DNA of 20,340 bases from Enterobacteriaceae bacterium UBA3516 (GTDB lineage: Bacteria > Pseudomonadota > Gammaproteobacteria > Enterobacterales > Enterobacteriaceae): assembly GCA_002377245.1 (NCBI GenBank), contig DFPL01000308.1, positions 1 through 20,340 on the forward strand. The letters run 5' to 3'. The position numbers and the translations under genes are program-made. The stretch's first letter is position 1. Every line of letters starts with the position of its first letter. The notes under the pieces are model-generated. The model searched no databases. It was given only the letters and a program-made list of their open reading frames with translations, and had not been told where the DNA came from. This document shows positions 1 to 6,444 of the stretch, piece after piece.

Positions 1-233
<233 letters not shown>

Positions 234-249
234 TTAACAAGCGGGGCGC

Positions 250-255
250 ATTATA
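250..255 (-). promoter_or_regulatory. Candidate -10 box for tadA
   Basis: A perfect TATAAT reads leftward at 255-250, about 32 bases before the tadA TTG start. No convincing -35 box stands 16-18 bases upstream. The element could be the tadA promoter or a chance AT match in the short pgpC-tadA gap. Confidence 0.35.
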
Positions 256-281
256 CACACCCGCTATGTATTACACATCTC

Positions 282-917
282 TCATTCAAGTTGCTGGAGT
301 TTACCCTGCGGCGTAACCCGCCAACGGTGCTGGCAGAAATAGAGCAGCGGGTTATCCTGCTTGCTGTCGCTGTACCCGCTGTATAACCGCAGCGGCGTAC
401 CGATTTTACGCTCAAGCTGCGCCACTTTTTCATGCCCCAGACAGCGCATCGTAAGCACCCAGCCGCCATAACGGCGCCCAATCTGGCTGGCGATAATATT
501 CACTCGCGGCAGCCAGGGCGTATCAAAATAGACCTGCTCCACCAGCGGCTGGGGTGAACCGGTAATAAGCCAGATATCGGCATCCGAGGCCAGAAGGTAT
601 TTGGTCAACCGGTCCTGAACCACCGGAAACGCGGTCACCTGCCCGCGAAACCAGCTTGCAAACTTCTGTTCCAGCTTTTTCATATGCGCTTCGCTATAGC
701 CAAAGGTGCAGGCCCATAGCAGCAGGCTCATAGGCCAGCGTGCCGCACGCCCTTTAACCAGAAGAGCAATGCCGATAACCGGTAATACAGGCAGTACCAG
801 CAAGACATTAAGCGGGTGATGACGCAGGACATAGCGCAGAAAGGTGCCAAACATGTCCTGCTGGTGCAAGGTGCCATCTAAATCAAAAAAAACAACGCGA
901 CGCTCGCTGGTAGTCAA
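282..917 (-). CDS. pgpC: Phosphatidylglycerophosphatase C, from an internal TTG start
   Basis: PgpC (YfhB in E. coli) dephosphorylates phosphatidylglycerophosphate to phosphatidylglycerol at the inner membrane. It is one of three partly redundant PGP phosphatases with PgpA and PgpB. From the TTG at 917 the frame has 211 codons, the same length as E. coli PgpC, with residues LTTSERRVVFFDLDGT aligned to MATHERRVVFFDLDGT. HAD motif I is FFDLDGT (Asp12 and Asp14), motif II is LITGSPQ, and a late acidic motif is YSDSKQDNPLL. A hydrophobic segment covers about residues 33-54. GAGGAG at 929-924 lies six bases ahead of the TTG, a well-placed ribosome-binding site. The same frame is open upstream into the PTS permease, so this may be an independent product, the C-terminal domain of a fusion, or both. 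Confidence 0.8.
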   Translation of the reverse strand: MTTSERRVVFFDLDGTLHQQDMFGTFLRYVLRHHPLNVLLVLPVLPVIGIALLVKGRAARWPMSLLLWACTFGYSEAHMKKLEQKFASWFRGQVTAFPVVQDRLTKYLLASDADIWLITGSPQPLVEQVYFDTPWLPRVNIIASQIGRRYGGWVLTMRCLGHEKVAQLERKIGTPLRLYSGYSDSKQDNPLLYFCQHRWRVTPQGKLQQLE

Positions 918-2285
918 ATGTTTCTCCTCAGGATCGTTAAAACCTAACAGCCAGGTAAACAGGAAGCCGGCAATTACCGCCACTAAATAGCCTAACAGAT
1001 AGATCATCACTTTTCCGGTAACGATGGTTAATGCCAGCGGCAAACCGGAAATACCAAAGGTGATGACGGTCGCCACTTTAGCGTAACTAATGAGCGCGCC
1101 GCCAACCGCACCGCCCAGACAGGCCCCTAAGAAAGGTTTGCCCAGCGGCAAGGTGACGCCAAAAATCAGCGGTTCACCGATACCCAGCAGCCCAACCGGC
1201 AGTGCACCTTTGATCACTTTCTTAAGTCGGGTATTGCGGGTTTTCATCAGCACGGCAATCGCCGCCCCGACCTGTCCAACACCCGCCATGGCAAGAATGG
1301 GTAGCAGCGCGTTGTACCCGTGCGCCTGCACCAGTTCAACGTGAATGGGCACCAGCCCTTGATGCAGCCCCGTCAGCACCAGCGGCAAAAACGTTCCTGC
1401 CAGCACCGCCCCCACCAGCACGCCGCCACGATCGATAGCCAAGGTCGCACCGTGGGCAATGGCCTCTGAGATAATGCCGCCTAAAGGTTGTAAAGCGACA
1501 ATCGCCACCGTTCCGGCAATCAGTGTCGTCAGTAAGGGGTTGAGAATGAGTTCGACGGAGCCAGGCAGGACGCGACGTAGCCGTTTTTCAATCCAGCACA
1601 TCAACACCACCACCAGCAGCACGGCGATCACCCCACCGCGACCAGGTTGTAATGCTTCGCCAAACAGGGTGATTTGGGCAAGCTGCGGGCTGGAGAGGAT
1701 ACCCGCCATCACGCCGCCAAGCGCCTGAGAGCCGCCGAAGACTTTTGCCGTGTTCACCCCCACCAGAATATTCATAATGGCAAAAACGGCGCTGCCAAAA
1801 ATGCCCAGTAGCCCCAGCATGTTGGGGTATTGGGTCGCAAAGTCTCCGACAATATCCGGGCGCTTAAGGATATTGATGATGCCGGTGATCAAGCCCGACG
1901 CGATAAACGCCGGGATCAGCGGAATAAACACATTCGCCAGTTGACGCAGCGCATCGCTCATCGGCGCTTTGTATTTGGCTTTCGCCTGCGCTTTGATGCG
2001 TTCAGCCTCGTCAAAGTTCGGCGTCATGGCGTCTGCGGCCATAAGCGCCTGCATCGCATCCACCACCTGGGCCGCTTTACCGGGGCCGACAATAAACTGA
2101 TGCTGCTGACCCTGCTTCACGTAGCCGCTGATGCCTGCCAGCTGTTTGATGCTCGCCAGATCCATGCGGTCATCATCGTGGACCTCCACCCGTACCCGCG
2201 TCATACAGTTTTCGAGCCGCAGAATATTATTCTGGCCACCGACGCCTGCAAGGATGCCGCTGGCGAGCGCTGCTGTCTTTTCCAT
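282..2285 (-). CDS. MurP-like PTS EIIBC permease fused in frame to PgpC (667 codons)
   Basis: One uninterrupted frame encodes two proteins that are normally separate. Residues 1 to about 85 are a PTS EIIB domain with the phosphorylated Cys27 in NCMTRVRV. Residues about 110-450 are an EIIC membrane domain with many hydrophobic segments and the EIIC motif GIGEPLIFGVTLP. No EIIA domain is present, so a separate EIIA-Glc (Crr) would be needed, as for E. coli MurP. Position just after murQ suggests uptake and phosphorylation of N-acetylmuramic acid, though another amino sugar is possible. From codon 457 onward the sequence is complete PgpC. The EIIC part ends in FTWLLGFNDPEE, where E. coli MurP also ends, so no permease sequence seems lost. 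The start ATG has AAGGGG overlapping the murQ stop codon, implying coupled translation. Whether cells make the full fusion is not shown by sequence. Confidence 0.85.
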   Translation of the reverse strand: MEKTAALASGILAGVGGQNNILRLENCMTRVRVEVHDDDRMDLASIKQLAGISGYVKQGQQHQFIVGPGKAAQVVDAMQALMAADAMTPNFDEAERIKAQAKAKYKAPMSDALRQLANVFIPLIPAFIASGLITGIINILKRPDIVGDFATQYPNMLGLLGIFGSAVFAIMNILVGVNTAKVFGGSQALGGVMAGILSSPQLAQITLFGEALQPGRGGVIAVLLVVVLMCWIEKRLRRVLPGSVELILNPLLTTLIAGTVAIVALQPLGGIISEAIAHGATLAIDRGGVLVGAVLAGTFLPLVLTGLHQGLVPIHVELVQAHGYNALLPILAMAGVGQVGAAIAVLMKTRNTRLKKVIKGALPVGLLGIGEPLIFGVTLPLGKPFLGACLGGAVGGALISYAKVATVITFGISGLPLALTIVTGKVMIYLLGYLVAVIAGFLFTWLLGFNDPEEKHLTTSERRVVFFDLDGTLHQQDMFGTFLRYVLRHHPLNVLLVLPVLPVIGIALLVKGRAARWPMSLLLWACTFGYSEAHMKKLEQKFASWFRGQVTAFPVVQDRLTKYLLASDADIWLITGSPQPLVEQVYFDTPWLPRVNIIASQIGRRYGGWVLTMRCLGHEKVAQLERKIGTPLRLYSGYSDSKQDNPLLYFCQHRWRVTPQGKLQQLE
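915..929 (-). promoter_or_regulatory. Embedded ribosome-binding site and TTG start for PgpC
   Basis: On the minus strand GAGGAG (929-924), six bases, then TTG (917-915) lies inside the long ORF. The Glu-Glu codons of the permease tail form the Shine-Dalgarno. The TTG falls at the residue matching the E. coli PgpC initiator. No stop codon separates the permease from this start. Confidence 0.6.
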
Positions 2286-2295
2286 AGCTGCCCCT

Positions 2296-3189
2296 TTAGT
2301 TTTCTAATGCTGCCCGTAAAAAACCGTGGTGAAGGTCAAGTTTGGCTCTCGCTGATGCCGCATCAAGACCGCTCAGGACCATCAAAATGGCCGGTTTGAC
2401 CTCATAGTCTGTCTGTTTGAGGACAATTTCCGCCTCCTCACGCGAGGCGCCCGTGGCTTCCATTAACATCCGACAAGCACGGTCCACTAACTTCACGTTG
2501 GTGGCTTTCATGTCCACCATCAGGTTCTGGTAAACCTTACCAAATTTGACCATTGCCCCGGTGGAGATCATGTTCAGTACCAGCTTTTGGGCCGTACCGG
2601 ACTTGAGGCGGGTGGAGCCGGTTAAGGCTTCCGGCCCGACCACCGGCGAGATAGCGATGTCGGCCTCATGGGCAATCGGGGAGTCCGGATTACAGGATAT
2701 AGCGACCGTGGTACAGCCTGTCTGACGGGCAAATTTCAGGCCGCCGATGACATAGGGGGTTCGCCCGGAGGCCGCCAGGCCAACAACGAGATCGTCCGGC
2801 GTCAGATTGAGTGAAACCAGATCGTCCTCACCCAGTTGCGCATTGTCTTCAGCCCCTTCCACCGCTTTTAACAGCGCGCCAGGCCCCCCGGCAATGAGCC
2901 CCACCACCCGCCCGTGCGGTACGCCAAACGTTGGCGGACATTCGGATGCATCAAGCACCCCCAACCGCCCGCTGGTTCCGGCTCCCATATAGATGATGCG
3001 GCCACCGGCTTTAAGCGACGCGGCAGCTGCATCGACAGCGTTCGCGACTTGCGGCAGCGTGGCTTTGACGGCATCAGCGACCAGCGCATCCTGCTGATTA
3101 AAACGACTGACTAACTCGATAGTGGTTAATGCGTCTAAATCCAGGGTTTGCGGATTACGCGTTTCTGACACCAATGTACCAAGATTCAT
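2296..3189 (-). CDS. murQ: N-acetylmuramic acid 6-phosphate etherase MurQ
   Basis: MurQ cleaves the D-lactyl ether of MurNAc-6-phosphate, giving GlcNAc-6-phosphate and D-lactate, in cytoplasmic cell-wall recycling or MurNAc catabolism. The 297-residue product is close to the 298 residues of E. coli MurQ. It has the SIS-domain signature GAGTSGRLG (about 69-77) and both residues reported as catalytic in E. coli, Glu83 in [10 protein letters not shown] and Glu114 in [12 protein letters not shown] precedes the ATG. The stop codon is ten bases from the permease start and overlaps its ribosome-binding site, so the two genes form an operon. The K-12 copy of murQ sits elsewhere, beside murR. Here it lies between pgpC and yfhH, and is divergent from the regulator. 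Product identity is firm; a second murQ elsewhere in the genome is possible. Confidence 0.93.
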   Translation of the reverse strand: MNLGTLVSETRNPQTLDLDALTTIELVSRFNQQDALVADAVKATLPQVANAVDAAAASLKAGGRIIYMGAGTSGRLGVLDASECPPTFGVPHGRVVGLIAGGPGALLKAVEGAEDNAQLGEDDLVSLNLTPDDLVVGLAASGRTPYVIGGLKFARQTGCTTVAISCNPDSPIAHEADIAISPVVGPEALTGSTRLKSGTAQKLVLNMISTGAMVKFGKVYQNLMVDMKATNVKLVDRACRMLMEATGASREEAEIVLKQTDYEVKPAILMVLSGLDAASARAKLDLHHGFLRAALEN

Positions 3190-3203
3190 TTTTTGCTCCT
3201 GAG

Positions 3204-3216
3204 GAATTTTTAATTC
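3204..3216. promoter_or_regulatory. Palindrome 1 in the murQ/yfhH divergent region (candidate YfhH operator)
   Basis: GAATTTTTAATTC is a perfect inverted repeat (GAATT, three bases, AATTC). It lies between murQ and yfhH and would overlap the transcription start expected for the murQ -10 candidate TATTAT (3222-3217, minus). A closely similar palindrome starts exactly 33 bases further right. Binding by YfhH is inferred from position only. Confidence 0.45.
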
Positions 3217-3236
3217 ATAATAACCGCAATAATTTG

Positions 3237-3249
3237 GAATATAAAATTC
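3237..3249. promoter_or_regulatory. Palindrome 2 in the murQ/yfhH divergent region (candidate YfhH operator)
   Basis: GAATATAAAATTC has arms GAAT/ATTC and an AT-rich centre like palindrome 1. Spacing between the two is about three helical turns, so two dimers could bind on one face. It would overlap the -35 zone of the candidate murQ promoter, fitting a repressor site. Confidence 0.42.
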
Positions 3250-3274
3250 ATCTGCCTGCGTGAAATGCGTTTTT

Positions 3275-3290
3275 TGTAATTGATGTCACA
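3275..3290. promoter_or_regulatory. CRP-cAMP binding site
   Basis: TGTAA-N6-TCACA matches the CRP core TGTGA-N6-TCACA with one mismatch, flanked by T-rich sequence as in strong sites. Its centre (3282.5) is about 72 bases upstream of the start expected from TATTAT at 3222-3217, a class I activator position for murQ. E. coli murQ transcription is known to need CRP, so catabolite control of this copy is plausible. Confidence 0.65.
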
Positions 3291-3308
3291 TTTTGCTTCG
3301 GGAGACTT

Positions 3309-4157
3309 ATGAACTGCTTAATACACATTCGCCAGCGATATGCCGGATTTTCGCAAAGTGACAGGAAGCTGGCCGATTTCCTGCTCGCCAATCCTGAACA
3401 GGCGCGTCATTTGAGTTCGCAACAGCTTGCTGCCGATGCGGGCGTGAGCCAGTCAAGCGTCGTAAAATTTGCTCAGAAACTGGGTTACAAAGGATTCCCG
3501 GCGCTGAAGCTGGCGCTCAGCGAAGCGCTGGTCGGCAACCCCGACCCGCTCTCCATCACCGTCCATAACCACATTCGGGGTGATGATCCCCTGCGCGTGG
3601 TAGGTGAAAAGCTAATTAATGAAAACCTGAGCGCGATGCGGGCGACGCTTGATGTAAACAGTGAGGAGAAACTGCGTGAAAGCGTAGACATGCTGCGCCA
3701 TGCCCGGCGCATTGTCATTACCGGCATCGGTGCCTCGGGGCTGGTGGCGCGAAACTTCGGCTGGAAGCTGATGAAAATTGGCCTTAACGCGGTGGTGGAA
3801 CAGGATATGCACGCCCTGCTGACCATCGTGCAGGCGATGTCACCGCAGGATCTGTTGCTGCCTATTTCCTATTCCGGCGAACGTCGCGAGATCAATATGG
3901 CCGCAGATGAAACGCTGCGCGTGGGCGGTAAGATCCTCGCGATCACTGGCTTCTCACCCAATGCGCTACAGCAACGCGCGACGCGTTGCCTGTATACCAT
4001 TGCTGAAGAGCAGGCGACCCGCAGTGCGGCTATCTCTTCAACCAGTGCGCAAATGATGCTGGTGGATGTGCTGTTTATGGCGCTGGTGCAGCAAGATCTG
4101 GACCATGCACCGGACCGGATTCGGCATAGTGAGGCGCTGGTAAAAAAACTGGTCTGA
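3309..4157 (+). CDS. yfhH: RpiR-family (HTH-SIS) transcriptional regulator YfhH
   Basis: At 282 residues this matches E. coli YfhH in length and nearly throughout in sequence. It is not the orthologue of E. coli MurR, which is more distant. An RpiR helix-turn-helix occupies about residues 1-75, with the recognition region LAADAGVSQSSVVKFAQKLGYKGF. A SIS sugar-phosphate-binding domain covers about 125-260, containing ITGIGASGLV and SYSGERREI. GGGAGA lies just before the ATG. The gene is divergent from murQ across 119 bases holding a CRP site and two palindromes. RpiR proteins usually sense a sugar phosphate and control a neighbouring operon. Here the likely target is murQ and the PTS permease, and the likely ligand is MurNAc-6-phosphate; both are inferred from context. 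Confidence 0.88.
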   Translation: MNCLIHIRQRYAGFSQSDRKLADFLLANPEQARHLSSQQLAADAGVSQSSVVKFAQKLGYKGFPALKLALSEALVGNPDPLSITVHNHIRGDDPLRVVGEKLINENLSAMRATLDVNSEEKLRESVDMLRHARRIVITGIGASGLVARNFGWKLMKIGLNAVVEQDMHALLTIVQAMSPQDLLLPISYSGERREINMAADETLRVGGKILAITGFSPNALQQRATRCLYTIAEEQATRSAAISSTSAQMMLVDVLFMALVQQDLDHAPDRIRHSEALVKKLV

Positions 4158-4161
4158 AGGA

Positions 4162-4185
4162 CTCCTCTGGCAAGTGTCAGAGGAG
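4162..4185. terminator. Candidate bidirectional terminator hairpin between convergent genes
   Basis: CTCCTCTG (4162-4169) pairs with CAGAGGAG (4178-4185) around an eight-base loop, between the stops of yfhH (4157) and the reductase gene (4195). Neither strand has a strong U-tract after the stem, so this is a plausible but not textbook rho-independent terminator. Confidence 0.5.
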
Positions 4186-4194
4186 CCTGTTCAG

Positions 4195-5112
4195 TTACTG
4201 ATTTTCTTTGGCATGAATCAGTTTTGTCAGTAAAAGATTAGCGGTGACCGGAATGTTGTTGGCAAGCCCAATGCGGGCGATGGCGCCGTTAAGATAGTCG
4301 ATTTCCGTCAGCCTTCCCTTTTGCAGATCCTGATGCATTGAGGGGTAATGGTGACCACTTTCACGCGGATCGAACACTTTTCTGACGGTCTCCAGCACCA
4401 TCTCTTCTGTCAACGGGATCTGCTGGCTTCTGGCGACCTGGACAAACTCGCTCACCACCAGGGTGGCTAATTCGAGGGCCATGGGTAATTGACCAAATTC
4501 ACCCACGTTACAGTTAAGCAAAGCGCAGTACGTATTCATGACGCTGTTAAATGCCGCTTTTTTCCAGATGGATAAAAGCACATTCTCGCTGATATGCGCA
4601 TTCAGGCCTGCACGGTTAAACATCTCAATGATGTGGGTTTCCATTTCAGAATTGTGACTGGCAATCGGCTGTAACTCGGTATTGCCGGTACCCGTTGCAC
4701 GAATATGCCCAGGCCCTTCCAGCTCACAGGACAATAACGTCACGCCCGCATAGATGGTTTCTTTTTTTACATATTTCTCCAGCGTCTCAATATTTCCAAG
4801 CCCGTTTGAGAGAGTCATAACCACTTTTGCGGAAGCAAGTACCGGCGCAATGCTTTTAAGCATTGCATCCATTTGCATAGCTTTGGTGAATAGTATTACT
4901 ACATCGAACGGGCCCTGAGCGTCATCAGCCATAACCGCAGGAATGGGATAATATTTCTGCGTTGTTTCTGTTTCGACGAATAACCCTTTTTTACAAATAG
5001 CCTCGATATGCTCTTGCCATCCATCAATAAGCGTAACATCTTCACCAGCGTCCATTAACATAAAACCAAAACGACACCCCATCGCCCCGGCACCCGCGAT
5101 TGCAATTTTCAT
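4195..5112 (-). CDS. Ketopantoate reductase (PanE/ApbA) family NADPH-dependent oxidoreductase
   Basis: The 305-residue product carries the family's N-terminal Rossmann motif GAGAMG (7-12) and the loop SNGLG (102-106). The catalytic region WKKAAFNSVMN contains Lys185, Asn189 and Asn193, equivalent by alignment to Lys176, Asn180 and Asn184 of E. coli PanE. Substrate-pocket residues Ser258 and Glu270 occur in PSMHQD and TEIDY. All key residues are therefore present and it should reduce a 2-oxo acid with NADPH. Whether that acid is 2-dehydropantoate is uncertain, because the biosynthetic panE of enterobacteria lies in a different context. The gene follows the MFS carrier after 11 bases, and its AAGGGA ribosome-binding site overlaps the carrier's stop codon. 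This suggests coupled expression and a shared substrate pathway. Base composition is AT-rich, like the rest of the cassette. Confidence 0.85.
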   Translation of the reverse strand: MKIAIAGAGAMGCRFGFMLMDAGEDVTLIDGWQEHIEAICKKGLFVETETTQKYYPIPAVMADDAQGPFDVVILFTKAMQMDAMLKSIAPVLASAKVVMTLSNGLGNIETLEKYVKKETIYAGVTLLSCELEGPGHIRATGTGNTELQPIASHNSEMETHIIEMFNRAGLNAHISENVLLSIWKKAAFNSVMNTYCALLNCNVGEFGQLPMALELATLVVSEFVQVARSQQIPLTEEMVLETVRKVFDPRESGHHYPSMHQDLQKGRLTEIDYLNGAIARIGLANNIPVTANLLLTKLIHAKENQ

Positions 5113-5123
5113 ACAATATTCCC

Positions 5124-6329
5124 TTATAGAGTTTGATTAATTTTATTAACGATTCTTGTTGCATACACTTTTGTTGCTAATATCAGCACAACGCCGATGA
5201 GCAACAGTGCGATTGTCAATATAAATACCGGATTATAGGTGCCGGTAGATTTATCAATTGCGGAGGTAATATAGGGGGCAATGACCGCACCGACGGCAAA
5301 ACCAAAATACATAAACCCATAGTTCAGCCCCTGGTTGCGCATGCCGAAATTTTGGCTGGTTAACCCAGGGAAGATAACTAATATCCCGGCATAAGCGAAG
5401 CCTACACCGAGCGCGCTAAAATAGAAGACTGATAAATTACCATTGAATAACAACAGTAATACAAAACATAAACAGGTAAACAGATAAACAATGACCAGCG
5501 TATTATAGCCGCCGAGCTTATCCGAAATGCCGCCCCAGAAAAGCCGCCCAACAGAGTTGAAGATGGAAACCATACTGACCACAATGGCACCTGAGGCCAG
5601 CCCGTACTGCGCCATCCCAATCTGCGCAGAGGTTGAACTGATCACCATCCCGGAGAAAACGCCCAGCGCCAGTATGGAGAAAAGCAGCCAGAAGCGCGTA
5701 TCTTTGAGCATGTGCCGATAATCTTTATCCATAGGCGAAGATGCGATACCGCCGCTGTCTTTGGCGGGCGCGCTGCGGATAAAAAATTGCACCACAAAGA
5801 TGACCACCAGGTAGACGATACCTAAATAAAGCAGCGCACGACTGACATCATGGGTAAGCGCCATGAAATATTCAGCAAGTTTTGTGCAAAGCAAGGTACC
5901 ACAGCCTACGCCTGCCAGTACTATTCCACTGGCCAACCCACGACGGTCGGGAAAAAACTTAAGTATATTATTGAGATTTCCGGTAAAGGCCAGGCCTGAA
6001 CCCAACCCGGCAATTAACCCATAGGTAACAAATAGACCAGGCAACGTTGTTACAAAACCTGAAAGAATAAAACCCGCGGAAAATAATATCCCGCCGATAA
6101 CGATAGCCTGTTTTCCTTTGCCATTATCAATCATTTTCCCGCCCCAAATCATAGGCAGCGGAATAATTCCCATATTGATGGAAAATGCCAGCGCCAGCGT
6201 TGCGGGATCCCAATGAAACTGCTCCATAAGGGGAGTCTTGAAGAAACTGAATGCATAAACACCTCCCAGCACAAAATTGATACAGACATGCGCTGCAAGC
6301 ATTCCCCATCGATTTATTGATGTTGCCAT
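5124..6329 (-). CDS. MFS transporter of the oxalate/formate antiporter (OFA) family
   Basis: This 401-residue inner-membrane carrier has about twelve hydrophobic segments and the OFA-type N-terminus NRWGMLAAH..LGGVYAFSFF (residues 6-30). OFA members move small carboxylates; E. coli YhjX, induced by pyruvate, is one example. I chose the ATG at 6329 because AAGG stands about nine bases ahead and NRWGM then follows promptly, as in relatives. A GTG at 6359 would add ten residues but falls downstream of the candidate -10 box with no ribosome-binding site. The gene leads an operon with the ketopantoate-reductase-like gene and is divergent from a LysR regulator. The substrate cannot be read from the sequence; a 2-oxo acid or other small monocarboxylate is the best guess from the neighbouring reductase. 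Confidence 0.85.
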   Translation of the reverse strand: MATSINRWGMLAAHVCINFVLGGVYAFSFFKTPLMEQFHWDPATLALAFSINMGIIPLPMIWGGKMIDNGKGKQAIVIGGILFSAGFILSGFVTTLPGLFVTYGLIAGLGSGLAFTGNLNNILKFFPDRRGLASGIVLAGVGCGTLLCTKLAEYFMALTHDVSRALLYLGIVYLVVIFVVQFFIRSAPAKDSGGIASSPMDKDYRHMLKDTRFWLLFSILALGVFSGMVISSTSAQIGMAQYGLASGAIVVSMVSIFNSVGRLFWGGISDKLGGYNTLVIVYLFTCLCFVLLLLFNGNLSVFYFSALGVGFAYAGILVIFPGLTSQNFGMRNQGLNYGFMYFGFAVGAVIAPYITSAIDKSTGTYNPVFILTIALLLIGVVLILATKVYATRIVNKINQTL

Positions 6330-6359
6330 AATGGTTACCTTTTTAAAAATATTGATCAC

Positions 6360-6388
6360 ATTCTAAAAAATGCACCATAGGCAAACAA
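6360..6388 (-). promoter_or_regulatory. Candidate sigma-70 promoter of the MFS-reductase operon
   Basis: TTGTTT (6388-6383) and TAGAAT (6365-6360) are separated by 17 bases on the minus strand. Transcription would start near 6353, leaving a leader of about 24 bases before the ATG at 6329. This spacing also argues against the upstream GTG start. Confidence 0.5.
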
Positions 6389-6400
6389 TTAGGTATTTTT

Positions 6401-6406
6401 TATAAT
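6401..6406 (+). promoter_or_regulatory. Candidate -10 box of the LysR-type regulator gene
   Basis: A perfect TATAAT lies 38 bases ahead of the regulator's ATG. The -35 zone 17 bases upstream is poor (TAGGCA), which would fit a weak, self-controlled regulator promoter. It is back to back with the MFS operon promoter. Confidence 0.45.
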
Positions 6407-6444
6407 CGCAATAAGAAACGTCTATCTATGGGATATTCCTGACT

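Noticed and set aside
1830..2399. 189-codon plus-strand frame opposite the permease start and murQ end
   Set aside because: Antisense to two well-supported genes, with no recognisable domain and no ribosome-binding site that I could identify.
3309..4157. Calling the regulator MurR because it adjoins murQ
   Set aside because: The sequence follows E. coli YfhH almost throughout and is clearly more distant from E. coli MurR, so I used yfhH and left the MurNAc role as inference.
6330..6359. Upstream GTG start of the MFS carrier adding ten residues
   Set aside because: No Shine-Dalgarno, and the codon lies between the candidate -10 box and the expected transcription start; the ATG at 6329 has AAGG and the family-like N-terminus.
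6375..6431. CCATAG and CTATGG inverted pair in the LysR-MFS gap as an operator
   Set aside because: The arms are six bases long and 45 bases apart, easily chance, and do not resemble a T-N11-A LysR box.
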